From G963666945 sp963666945 (GTDB lineage Bacteria > Bacteroidota > Bacteroidia > Bacteroidales > Marinifilaceae), in the NCBI GenBank assembly GCA_963666945.2, contig CAXXRT010000031.1, forward strand, positions 32,728-96,727: a DNA stretch of 64,000 bases. The letters run 5' to 3'. The notes under the pieces are model-generated. The model was not told where the DNA came from and made no database searches. It saw nothing but the letters and a program-made list of their open reading frames with translations. A program made the position numbers and the translations under genes. This document shows positions 46,479 through 54,319 of the stretch, piece by piece (within the stretch, counting starts at the first letter, position 1; every line of letters starts with the position of its first letter).

Positions 46479-47120
46479 ATGCTAGAGGTTAATACAGAAC
46501 TGGAAGAATATATATTGGATCATACTACTAAAGAGGACGATCTGCTTAAGGAATTATCCAGGGAGACACATATAAAGGTTCTCCGTCCCCGAATGCTTTC
46601 TGGTCATCTGCAGGGGCAGCTTTTGAAGATGATTTCGCATATGGTTAGGCCTCAGAACATTCTGGAGATAGGTACATATACAGGATATTCTGCTATATGC
46701 CTTGCCCAGGGACTTAATAAAGATGGTAAAATATATACTATCGACATTAACGATGAGATAGAAGAGTTTACTACAAAATATATAGAGAAATCGGGACTGT
46801 CCGATAATATAGAATTTCTTATTGGGGATGCTCTGGATATTATTCCGGAGCTAGATGTGGCGTTTGATATGGTCTTTATTGATGCCGATAAAAGAAATTA
46901 CCTTGATTATTATAAACTGGTATTTGATAAAATCAGGCCGGGAGGGTTTATAATTGCCGACGATATTCTTTGGGACGGAAAGGTAGTAGAGGAACTGGAT
47001 TCTAAGGATGCTCAGACTAAGGGGATTATTGAATTTAATGATTTTGTGCAGAATGATGAGAGGGTTGAGAACGTGATTATTCCTCTTAGACATGGGATTA
47101 CCCTTATAAGAAAAAAGTGA
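46479..47120 (+). CDS. Class I SAM-dependent O-methyltransferase
   Basis: The 213-residue protein is of the catechol/caffeoyl-CoA O-methyltransferase type. SAM-binding motif I is ILEIGTYTGYSAICLAQGL, the acidic IYTIDINDE follows, and VAFDMVFIDADKRNYLDYY with GGFIIADDILWDGKV gives the metal and substrate site. The physiological acceptor is unknown. It follows the M16 gene by 6 nt and is likely co-transcribed with it. Confidence 0.88.
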   Translation: MLEVNTELEEYILDHTTKEDDLLKELSRETHIKVLRPRMLSGHLQGQLLKMISHMVRPQNILEIGTYTGYSAICLAQGLNKDGKIYTIDINDEIEEFTTKYIEKSGLSDNIEFLIGDALDIIPELDVAFDMVFIDADKRNYLDYYKLVFDKIRPGGFIIADDILWDGKVVEELDSKDAQTKGIIEFNDFVQNDERVENVIIPLRHGITLIRKK

Positions 47121-47250
47121 AATATTAAGGGATGTTAAGTTTCTTCTTAAAAATTGTATTGCTCTAGTGTTAAAAAGAATTTAATGTAGGGATTCATGAT
47201 TCTGTGAACAAGAAAATTTTATTACATTAGGCTGTTAAAATAATATAGAT

Positions 47251-48294
47251 ATGAGTGAATATAGATTGACACAATTTAGTCCGGGGGCCGGCTGAGGCTG
47301 CAAGATTAGTCAAGTGGAGCTTGAAAAAATATTAAAGACAGATCTTTTCTTTGGATTTGATAAGAATCTGTTGGTAGGTAATGAGTCGAAGGATGACGCT
47401 GCGGTTTATGATTTGGGCAATGGACAGGCTGTAATAAGTACTACTGACTTTTTTACTCCAATTGTGGACGATCCTTACGATTTTGGTAAAATTGCTGCTA
47501 CAAATGCATTAAGTGATATATATGCAATGGGAGGAAAGCCTATAATGGCTTTGGCTATACTTGGATGGCCTCTTGATAAACTTCCTGCAGAGATTGCCAG
47601 AAAGGTTATTGAGGGAGCCAGAAGTGTATGTGCTGAGGCTGGTATTCAGCTTGCAGGTGGGCATAGTATAGATATCTCTGACCCTATATTTGGATTAAGT
47701 GTAAATGGCCTGGTAGAGGTAGAGAAGGTGAAACAAAACAATACAGCCATTGCCGGATGTTCATTGTTTTTGACTAAGCCTTTGGGTATAGGCGTAATGA
47801 CAACGGCAGAGAAAAAGAATCTTATAGACCATAAAGATAATGCCATCAGTGTTGAGCTTATGGGGCATCTTAACAAGGTTGGTTATGAGTTCGGTAACCT
47901 TGAGGGAGTGAGGGCTATGACCGATGTTACCGGCTTTGGTCTTCTGGGGCATCTTCTTGAGATATGTGAGGGAAGTAATCTTAATGCAGAGTTGGACTAT
48001 AATACTATTCCAAAGATTGAGGGAGTGGAGGAATATATAAGGAAAGGTTCTATTCCAGGTGGAACAAGAAGGAATTGGGCTGCTTACGGAGCAAGGGTTG
48101 GAGAAATTAGTGAATACCAAAAAGCATTACTTTGCGATCCACAGACTAGTGGTGGATTATTGGTTGCAGTAGAGGATAGTGCAATAGATGATTTCCTTCA
48201 GACGGCTAAAGAACATGGATATGATAATCTTCAGTCCATTGGAAGGTTGACAAAGAGAGAAATTGATAATGGAATTTTTGTACAAATAAAATAA
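47251..48294 (+). CDS. selD: Selenide, water dikinase with selenocysteine encoded by in-frame TGA
   Basis: From the ATG at 47251 the protein reads MSEYRLTQFSPGAG-Sec-GCKIS; the TGA at 47293-47295 falls exactly at the catalytic Cys17 position of E. coli SelD and becomes Sec15, followed by Cys17 and Lys18. The frame continues to 48294 with NLLVGNESKDDAAVYDLG, AMTDVTGFGLLGHL and LLCDPQTSGGLL, giving 347 residues. SelD makes selenophosphate from selenide and ATP. If the TGA were a stop, the rest would lack the catalytic residues. A hairpin fitting a bacterial SECIS follows. A yedF-like gene lies 6 nt downstream. Confidence 0.93.
47293..47324 (+). promoter_or_regulatory. Candidate bacterial SECIS element with the Sec codon
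   Basis: After TGA (47293-47295) a stem TCAAG/CTTGA (47310-47314 with 47320-47324) closes a 5-nt loop TGGAG. The loop begins 19 nt after TGA and has G at its second position, which fits the usual distance and loop-G rule for SelB-dependent recoding. The stem is only 5 bp. Confidence 0.6.
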
Positions 48295-48300
48295 AAAGAT

Positions 48301-48642
48301 ATGGCATCAAAATCATTGATACAGGTTACTAAAAACTATATGGGAGAAGGAGATGAAGTATTAGGCAAAAAACTTATACAGAATTTCTTTGCTATAAGAA
48401 ACAATGACGGAAACCTTCCCAAAATAATGCTTTTTTATAATGCGGGGGTGAAACTTTTATGTGAAGAGGGGCCGGTTCTCGATGTTTTTAAGGAAATAGA
48501 GGCAAAAGGAGTTAAGATGATAGTATGTGGAACTTGTTTAGATCATTTCGGATTGGCAGATAAGTTAAAAGCAGGAATGAGGGGAACTATGGTAGATATT
48601 ATTAATCTTCAGGAAGAGGCAGATAAGGTTCTTACTATTTAA
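48301..48642 (+). CDS. yedF: YedF-like selenium-metabolism protein (DsrE-like fold)
   Basis: The 113-residue protein has KIMLFYNAGVKLLCEEGPVLD and VCGTCLDHFGLADKLKAG, the DsrE/F-like part of sulfurtransferase-like selenium proteins called YedF. It lacks the N-terminal TusA-like domain that many YedF proteins carry, so it may be the minimal form or work with a separate TusA. It lies 6 nt after selD, supporting a role in selenium delivery. A terminator follows. Confidence 0.85.
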   Translation: MASKSLIQVTKNYMGEGDEVLGKKLIQNFFAIRNNDGNLPKIMLFYNAGVKLLCEEGPVLDVFKEIEAKGVKMIVCGTCLDHFGLADKLKAGMRGTMVDIINLQEEADKVLTI

Positions 48643-48670
48643 GTAAAGAATAATGAAAAGATATTTCTTG

Positions 48671-48696
48671 CCCGGTAGTTCTACTACCGGGTTTTT
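48671..48696 (+). terminator. Terminator of selD-yedF
   Basis: CCCGGTAG/CTACCGGG hairpin with a 5-nt loop followed by TTTTTG. Confidence 0.85.
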
Positions 48697-48777
48697 GTTT
48701 AATAAAGATGGTTGTCAGTATAAATACCACTAATAAAAATAAGTTTTTGTTCTTATAAATGGTAAGTTCTTATCCTT

Positions 48778-48785
48778 TATTTTTG
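48778..48785 (+). promoter_or_regulatory. Possible -7 box of the Hdr-like operon
   Basis: TATTTTTG matches TAnnTTTG and lies 55 nt upstream of the first Hdr gene. No TTTG at the usual spacing. Confidence 0.35.
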
Positions 48786-48840
48786 TAAAGTAAGATAGTG
48801 TTTCTCGACTTTAGAGATAAGTACCTGAATAAAAGAAGAT

Positions 48841-49551
48841 ATGTGTGATTTGTATGAAGAGTTAATAAAAGATGTTCATTTTAGGGAAGGCTTGAATTCC
48901 TGTATGAATTGCGGTATTTGTACTGCCATTTGTCCTGCCGCTGAGTTTTACGATTATGATCCCAGAATCATTGTTAATACAGTTCAAAGAAGGGATAATG
49001 AAGAGATAGAAGAATTACTTAAAAGTGATACAATCTGGTATTGCGGAGAATGTATGTCGTGTAAGACCAGATGTCCAAGGGGAAATGCTCCCGGACTGCT
49101 CATTATGGCTCTTCGTAGATTATCACAGATGAAGGGTTATTTTGTAGAATCGGAAAAAGGCAGGCAACAGCTGGCAATAAAAAGAACCGTGGGCGAGAAT
49201 ATGGTGAACAGGGGTTATTGTGTATACCCCGATACAGTTGTACCTGATATGCATCCGGAACAGGGTCCGGTATGGGAATGGATTTTTGATAATTCAGTGG
49301 ATGTTATGGCTAAAATGGGAGCAAGGTATAGGAAATCGGGTCCCGGAACGTTGCGTAATACATCAAAGGAGACTCTTGAGGAGATACAAAATATATTTGA
49401 TGTCTCAGGAGGTACTGAATTATATAACAGGATAGAGGAATTCTCAAGACAAAAAGCGGAGGAGTTAAATATTGAATTTGATGAGACAAACAAATGTGAA
49501 TATTTTTTTAAGGTATTTACAGAAAACAATGGGAATCATTCAAAATATTAA
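48841..49551 (+). CDS. HdrC-like iron-sulfur protein (first copy)
   Basis: The 236-residue protein has two 4Fe-4S motifs in its first half: CMNCGICTAICPAAEF and CGECMSCKTRCPRGNAPG. The rest is an extension of about 140 residues containing YPDTVVPDMHPEQGPVWEWI. Methanogen HdrC is shorter; this long form resembles HdrC1 of the sulfur-oxidizing sHdr system as I remember it. It would pass electrons between HdrA and HdrB. First gene of a five-gene operon with 8-20 nt spacing or overlaps. Confidence 0.85.
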   Translation: MCDLYEELIKDVHFREGLNSCMNCGICTAICPAAEFYDYDPRIIVNTVQRRDNEEIEELLKSDTIWYCGECMSCKTRCPRGNAPGLLIMALRRLSQMKGYFVESEKGRQQLAIKRTVGENMVNRGYCVYPDTVVPDMHPEQGPVWEWIFDNSVDVMAKMGARYRKSGPGTLRNTSKETLEEIQNIFDVSGGTELYNRIEEFSRQKAEELNIEFDETNKCEYFFKVFTENNGNHSKY

Positions 49552-49571
49552 TAGGTCTAAATTTATACGTC

Positions 49572-50642
49572 ATGATTACAGAGGGGGCAAATAATTTGTG
49601 GAAGGATTATCAGAAGGAAATAGCAGATGATAAATATTATTATGCACGAAGCTGTATAAGACAAACCTTCTTTCCCGGTTCGGAGAAAGCATTTATAGAT
49701 ATATTAAGAAATGATCTTAAAAAGGATATATACGATGATGAACGCCACACAAGTTGTACGGGTATAGGATTTCATACAGATATTGTTCCTTTGGACACCA
49801 CAATGACTGTTATTGCAAGGCATTTTTCCTTGATGACAGAGATGGGGTACGAGAATTTTGTACCTTCATGTATTACGTCTTTTGGGATTTATTCCGAGAT
49901 TCTTGAGATCTGGAAGAAATTTCCGGAAGAAGAGCAGAAGGTGAGAGAATATTTGTGGAAAGCTACCAGAAGGGAATTTAATATTCCTGTGAATCTTGCA
50001 CATACATCTGATATAGTATATAAACTCAGGGATGAGATTGCAAAATTGTCCAAACACCGCCTGGTAAATGTACATACCGGCAGACCTTTAAGGGTTGTGG
50101 AGCATATTGGCTGTCATTATGCGAAAATGTTTCCATCGAAAGGAGTTGGCGGGGCAGAGTTTCCAAAGGTATTGAGCGGGATGATTGAAAGTTGGGGTGG
50201 AGAAGTGATCGATTATCCGGAGAGAAGACATTGTTGTGGCTTTGGGTTCAGGCAATATCTTGTAATGGCAAACAGGGGTTATTCTGTGGCAAACTCGAAG
50301 AAAAAATTTGAGTCTATGGAACCATATGAGCCGGATTTCATTGTAGCTAATTGTCCTGGATGTACCATGTTTATGGACAAGTGGCAGTATACAATCAGCG
50401 AGATGGAAGGAAAGACTTACGACATGTATGGTTATGGGATACCCGTTTTGACTTATGAGGAGATGGCCGGCCTTGTCCTGGGTTATGACCCATGGGAGCT
50501 GGGCTTGCAGATGCACCAGATATCGGTAGACCCCTTGCTGGAAAAGATGGGTGTTGATTATAATCCAGGTGATAAATTTAAGGGCTTGGAAGGTAAGGCG
50601 CTTGGGATGCCGGAGAATCCGAAATATTTGAAAGTAAAATAG
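49572..50642 (+). CDS. HdrB-like protein with one complete and one degenerate CCG domain
   Basis: The 356-residue protein is a heterodisulfide reductase subunit B relative. The C-terminal CCG domain is complete (HIGCHYAK, RRHCCGFGF, VANCPGCTMF). The N-terminal one is altered: SCIRQTFFPG, then HTSCTGIGF where CCG is expected, then SCITSFG. In HdrB the CCG cysteines hold an unusual non-cubane Fe-S cluster that reduces disulfides. The extra C-terminal segment (GYDPWELGLQMHQISVDPLLEKMG) and the replaced first CCG are features I associate with sHdrB1. It follows hdrC by 20 nt and is followed by hdrA after 8 nt. Confidence 0.85.
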   Translation: MITEGANNLWKDYQKEIADDKYYYARSCIRQTFFPGSEKAFIDILRNDLKKDIYDDERHTSCTGIGFHTDIVPLDTTMTVIARHFSLMTEMGYENFVPSCITSFGIYSEILEIWKKFPEEEQKVREYLWKATRREFNIPVNLAHTSDIVYKLRDEIAKLSKHRLVNVHTGRPLRVVEHIGCHYAKMFPSKGVGGAEFPKVLSGMIESWGGEVIDYPERRHCCGFGFRQYLVMANRGYSVANSKKKFESMEPYEPDFIVANCPGCTMFMDKWQYTISEMEGKTYDMYGYGIPVLTYEEMAGLVLGYDPWELGLQMHQISVDPLLEKMGVDYNPGDKFKGLEGKALGMPENPKYLKVK

Positions 50643-50650
50643 GAACACAT

Positions 50651-51691
50651 ATGAATACAGTTACAGTAATAGGAGGGGGGCCTGCAGGAATGGAAGCTGC
50701 GGTGAGATTAGCTGAAAACAATATTAGAGTTAATCTTATAGAAAAGGAATGTGTGGTAGGTGGAAATCTAAATAATTGGTATCAGTTATTTCCAGACAGA
50801 AAAGAAGCTGGGACAGTCCGTAAATATTTTAGTTCTTCTATTGTTAACAGTAATATAAGAATATTGACAAATACTGAGCCCGATAGTTTTGAAAAAAAGG
50901 ATGGTAAATTTAATATTTTAACATCAGACGGGGAGCTTCTTTGTTCTGATGCTGTTCTGTTGGCCACCGGGTTTAAGGTGTTTGATGCCAGGCAGAAAGA
51001 AGAATACGGTTATGGTATATACCGTAATGTAATTACATCCGTTGAGTTAGAAAATCTCTTTTCTAATGGAGAGATTAAGACCATGGAGGGAAATATACCC
51101 GTAAAGATTGGAATAGTCCACTGTGTGGGTTCCCGGGATGAGAAATGCGGAAATTACCATTGCTCAAAGGTCTGTTGTATTACCGGAGTAAAACAGGCAA
51201 TAGAAATAAAAGAAAAATATCCGGATAGTGAGGTCACATGTTTCTATATGGATATGAGAATGTTTGGTCCGGGTTATGAAGAGATGTACAGAGAAGCTCA
51301 GGAAAAATATAAGATTAACTTTATAAGAGGTCGTTTGTCTGAATCTGCAGAGACTATTGATAATAAATTACAGATTAAAGTTGAAGATACTCTGGTAGGA
51401 AGACCTTTAAAGATGAAGCTTGATATGTTGGTTCTTTTAGTGGGCATGGAGCCATCATCAGGCACAAAAAAGATGACTGCTATGCTTGAAATTGAAAAAA
51501 AGGAGAACTGTTTTGTCAAGACTAATGACGTTCATTTTGGGAATAACCTGACAAGCAGAGAGGGGGTTTTTGCTGCTGGTAGTTGTGTAGCTCCCATGAA
51601 TATTACAGATACAATTACAGATGCCAGGGCTGCTGCAATTCAGGTTATAGAGTGGTTTAAATGTAAACAGGATAAAACGAATAATGTATGA
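50651..51691 (+). CDS. HdrA-like FAD iron-sulfur protein (short form)
   Basis: The 346-residue protein begins VTVIGGGPAGMEAAVRLAE (FAD-binding) and has the HdrA hallmark HCVGSRDEKCGNYHCSKVCC (Cys158, 166, 171, 175, 176). It ends GVFAAGSCVAPMNITDTITDARAAA. It lacks the N-terminal domain and C-terminal ferredoxin domains of methanogen HdrA (about 650 residues). Such short forms occur in QmoA and sHdrA. It would split or relay electrons between an NAD(H) or disulfide site and the Fe-S subunits. The gene overlaps the next by 4 nt (ATGA). Confidence 0.88.
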   Translation: MNTVTVIGGGPAGMEAAVRLAENNIRVNLIEKECVVGGNLNNWYQLFPDRKEAGTVRKYFSSSIVNSNIRILTNTEPDSFEKKDGKFNILTSDGELLCSDAVLLATGFKVFDARQKEEYGYGIYRNVITSVELENLFSNGEIKTMEGNIPVKIGIVHCVGSRDEKCGNYHCSKVCCITGVKQAIEIKEKYPDSEVTCFYMDMRMFGPGYEEMYREAQEKYKINFIRGRLSESAETIDNKLQIKVEDTLVGRPLKMKLDMLVLLVGMEPSSGTKKMTAMLEIEKKENCFVKTNDVHFGNNLTSREGVFAAGSCVAPMNITDTITDARAAAIQVIEWFKCKQDKTNNV

Positions 51692-52032
51692 CATATTGGG
51701 GATTTTCAATGCCTAAGCCAAGGGTTATAGATTATGACTCCAACAGCAAGGATATCGCGAATTATGTACTGGAGCGTGTCCCTGATTACGGGCTGTGCAT
51801 TGGTTGTGGTGCTTGTACCGCCAGCTGTACTGCTTCGGATCTTACAGATTTCAATATAAGAAAGATACAGATGCTTATGAAGAGAGGGGAGATTGATATG
51901 CTACATCAGGATATACAAAAATGTATGTTATGCGGTAAGTGTCAGCTTGTGTGTCCAAGGGGTGTGAATACCAGGAATATGATAATGAAAATTCAGGAAG
52001 CTATTCAAATTTATAGAAATGATGTACTTTGA
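51688..52032 (+). CDS. HdrC-like ferredoxin-type protein (second copy)
   Basis: 114 residues with two 4Fe-4S motifs: CIGCGACTASCTASDL and CMLCGKCQLVCPRGVNT. It starts at an ATG overlapping the hdrA stop, with an in-frame ATG at 51709 as an alternative. It overlaps the next gene by 14 nt. In position and type it matches HdrC2 of sHdr-like operons and would pair with the membrane-bound subunit downstream. Confidence 0.85.
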   Translation: MTYWGFSMPKPRVIDYDSNSKDIANYVLERVPDYGLCIGCGACTASCTASDLTDFNIRKIQMLMKRGEIDMLHQDIQKCMLCGKCQLVCPRGVNTRNMIMKIQEAIQIYRNDVL

Positions 52033-53788
52033 TTACTTTGTGCTCCCGTTTACAGTGGGCTTAAACATACTTATAATATACCTTATTGTACTTTATTCAG
52101 GGTGGATAAGGAAAATGGAAAAAGAGGATAAAGAGAAAATCAGGAAGAATATTTTTTCCTTAAAAACGATTAAAGCCATACGTGAAATATTTCTTGAATC
52201 TCTCTTGCATAGAAAGATATTTAGGGTAAATCCGATTTTGGGCTTTATGCATTCGGCTTTTGCCTTTGGTTGGTTTTTGTTGATTGTAGTTGGTAAGCTT
52301 GAGGTGTCTTTTTGTTGCAGTGATTTCTTTAATCCCCCTTATTATGCTATTTTTTTCAGGTTTTTCGAGCCTGCAAATGAATCCTTTCCTTTTCAGGCGG
52401 GATTTGCTTTTCTAATGGACCTTATCCTTTTGTATATACTGTTGGGACTCATACTTGCCTTGATAAAGAGGGTAAGATCGAGGTTGCTTGGGATGAAAAG
52501 TACGAGTAAGCTTAAGTTGTTTGATAAAATTGCAATGATGTCTTTGTGGATGATATTCCCCTTGCGTTTCTTTGCGGAAAGCTTTAGTTGTGGATTAAAC
52601 GGGACTGGTAGTTTTCTAACTAATAATGCAGGAATCTTTTTTGATTCTTTTCTGCCTCTTGATAAAATTGCTTACCCGGCGTGGTGGGTTTATTCCTTGT
52701 CTCTTTGTTTCTTTTTTCTTGCTCTTCCCTTTTCCAGGTATATGCATATACCTACAGAGATGATTTACATCTTTTTAAAGAATATGGGAATAAAGCAGGG
52801 AAAAAAATTCACTTCCTTTACTAATTTCCCTTTGTATTCATGCTCAAGATGCGGGATATGTCTTGATCAGTGTCAGTTGAATACTTCACTTGGAAATAAG
52901 GACAGTCAGTCCGTATATTTTCTTCAGAAATTAAGGAACAAGGAGGATTTTGGCAGGGAACTTGAGAATTGTCTGCAGTGTGGCAAATGTGAGAAGGCTT
53001 GTCCTGTGGGCATAGATCTCATGGATATTCGTTTGTCTCAGAAAAAAGATAAATCAGTGGTTACTAATAAAACCTATAGTTATATCGGAATCCCTGGTGG
53101 GGAATTGACCGATATAGCTTATTTCTCAGGGTGTATGGGGCATTTAACGCCAGGGGTGGAAAAATCGATGATAAATATTTTTGAAAGAGCAGGAGTTAAG
53201 TTCAGTTTTGTTGATAAAGAAAAAGGGATATGTTGTGGACGTCCTCTTAAATTGGCGGGACAGCATAAGGCCGCATCTGTTCTTATAAAAAAGAATACTG
53301 AGAGAATTGAGAATACCGGGGCCAAACTGCTTGTCACTTCATGTCCTATATGTTATAAGGTGTTTAAGGAAGACTATAATTTATCTATGAGGGTTCTCCA
53401 TCATACAGAGTTTTTGCACGAACTTGTAGGTAAAGGGGTAATTGGACTCAGGAAAAAAACTGTAAGCTATACTTATCACGACCCTTGTGAGTTAAGTAGA
53501 AATAATCCCGTTTATAAGGAACCACGCGAGTTGTTGTCAATGCTCGGAGATTATAAAGAAAGTGAATATAGTAAAGACAAATCTTTGTGTTGTGGTGGCG
53601 GATTGGCAAATACACATATTAGTCAGAAAGAAAAGACTAAGATAAGTCAGGATGTGGTAAAGTTGTTAAGTGAGACTGTTATGGATGTAATAGTAACCTC
53701 ATGTCCGTTATGTAAAAAGACACTGGAGAAAGCCAGAATGTCAGAAATAAAGGATATATCCGAAGTATTTGCAGAAGGAATAAAATAG
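52019..53788 (+). CDS. Membrane-anchored HdrD/HdrB2-like protein (cytochrome-b-like domain + ferredoxin + two CCG domains)
   Basis: The 589-residue protein has an N-terminal membrane part with about five helices (residues 5-28, 75-92, 135-157, 175-195, 220-242). Histidines in GFMHSAF and SRYMHIPTE could bind haem. Next come two 4Fe-4S motifs (CSRCGICLDQCQ, CLQCGKCEKACPVG) and two CCG domains (GICCGRPL with TSCPICYK; SLCCGGGLANTH with TSCPLCKK). This is an HdrE-like membrane subunit fused to an HdrD-like catalytic part. It would link thiol/disulfide or low-potential chemistry to the quinone pool. Last gene of the operon. Confidence 0.87.
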   Translation: MMYFDYFVLPFTVGLNILIIYLIVLYSGWIRKMEKEDKEKIRKNIFSLKTIKAIREIFLESLLHRKIFRVNPILGFMHSAFAFGWFLLIVVGKLEVSFCCSDFFNPPYYAIFFRFFEPANESFPFQAGFAFLMDLILLYILLGLILALIKRVRSRLLGMKSTSKLKLFDKIAMMSLWMIFPLRFFAESFSCGLNGTGSFLTNNAGIFFDSFLPLDKIAYPAWWVYSLSLCFFFLALPFSRYMHIPTEMIYIFLKNMGIKQGKKFTSFTNFPLYSCSRCGICLDQCQLNTSLGNKDSQSVYFLQKLRNKEDFGRELENCLQCGKCEKACPVGIDLMDIRLSQKKDKSVVTNKTYSYIGIPGGELTDIAYFSGCMGHLTPGVEKSMINIFERAGVKFSFVDKEKGICCGRPLKLAGQHKAASVLIKKNTERIENTGAKLLVTSCPICYKVFKEDYNLSMRVLHHTEFLHELVGKGVIGLRKKTVSYTYHDPCELSRNNPVYKEPRELLSMLGDYKESEYSKDKSLCCGGGLANTHISQKEKTKISQDVVKLLSETVMDVIVTSCPLCKKTLEKARMSEIKDISEVFAEGIK

Positions 53789-53798
53789 TGATAAAAAC

Positions 53799-53836
53799 AA
53801 AAAAGCCTCTTAGCGATTGCTAAGAGGCTTTTTTTG
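53799..53836. terminator. Terminator of the Hdr-like operon (bidirectional)
   Basis: AAAAAAGCCTCTTAGC/GCTAAGAGGCTTTTTT hairpin with a GATT loop, between the operon and the minus-strand tRNA-Leu. Confidence 0.88.
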
Positions 53837-53921
53837 TACCCGGGGCGGGACTTGAACCCGCACGGCCGTAATGGCCACTGGATTTTAAGTCCAGCGTGTC
53901 TACCAATTCCACCACCTGGGC
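53837..53921 (-). tRNA. tRNA-Leu (anticodon UAA)
   Basis: An 85-nt class-II tRNA with anticodon loop CTTAAAA, variable arm TGGCCATTACGGCCG and T arm GCGGG/CCCGC. Acceptor GCCCAGG against CCCGGGT has an A-C mismatch at the 5-68 pair. CCA is not encoded. Confidence 0.93.
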
Positions 53922-53941
53922 ATCCTTAGTTAAGAACTTTG

Positions 53942-54014
53942 AGCGAAAAACGAGACTCGAACTCGCGACCCTAACCTTGGCAAGGTTATGCTCTACCAAC
54001 TGAGCTATTTTCGC
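53942..54014 (-). tRNA. tRNA-Gly (anticodon GCC)
   Basis: A 73-nt cloverleaf with acceptor GCGAAAA/TTTTCGC, anticodon loop TTGCCAA and T arm GCGAG/CTCGT. It lies 20 nt upstream of tRNA-Leu(UAA) in the same transcript. Confidence 0.94.
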
Positions 54015-54024
54015 ATTGCGGTTG

Positions 54025-54055
54025 CAAATATAGGGGCTTTTTTCTTTTGTGCAAA
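54025..54055 (-). promoter_or_regulatory. Promoter of the tRNA-Gly/tRNA-Leu pair
   Basis: Minus-strand TTTG (CAAA at 54052-54055), 19-nt spacer and TATATTTG (CAAATATA at 54025-54032), 10 nt before the tRNA-Gly 5' end. Confidence 0.78.
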
Positions 54056-54319
54056 GGTTTTGGATATTTTTTAATGTATTTTTTTGGTGATTTTTAAAAT
54101 AGCCTTGGTTGTCAATATCTTGTGGTTGATGAATTATGTTGGTTTTTTTGAGTTCTTTTTTTACCTGTTGTGTTCTTTCTGGTATTTTAATATCTCTTTA
54201 ACAGTTTTTAAATTTATTTTGGCTAATTTTGACTCATTCATATTACCACGCTTTGGCCGGTATGTGGTGGTATGATTATTATAGCAATAAATATTTAATA
54301 ACGTAAAATGTATTATAGA

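Noticed and set aside
47314..48294. selD starting at the GTG at 47314
   Set aside because: This start lacks the conserved N-terminal residues and the catalytic Sec/Cys and Lys; the upstream frame with TGA matches SelD residue by residue.
54084..54275. 63-codon frame between tRNA-Gly and the S9 peptidase
   Set aside because: Phe-rich low-complexity sequence just beyond the tRNA promoter; no start signal or family match.
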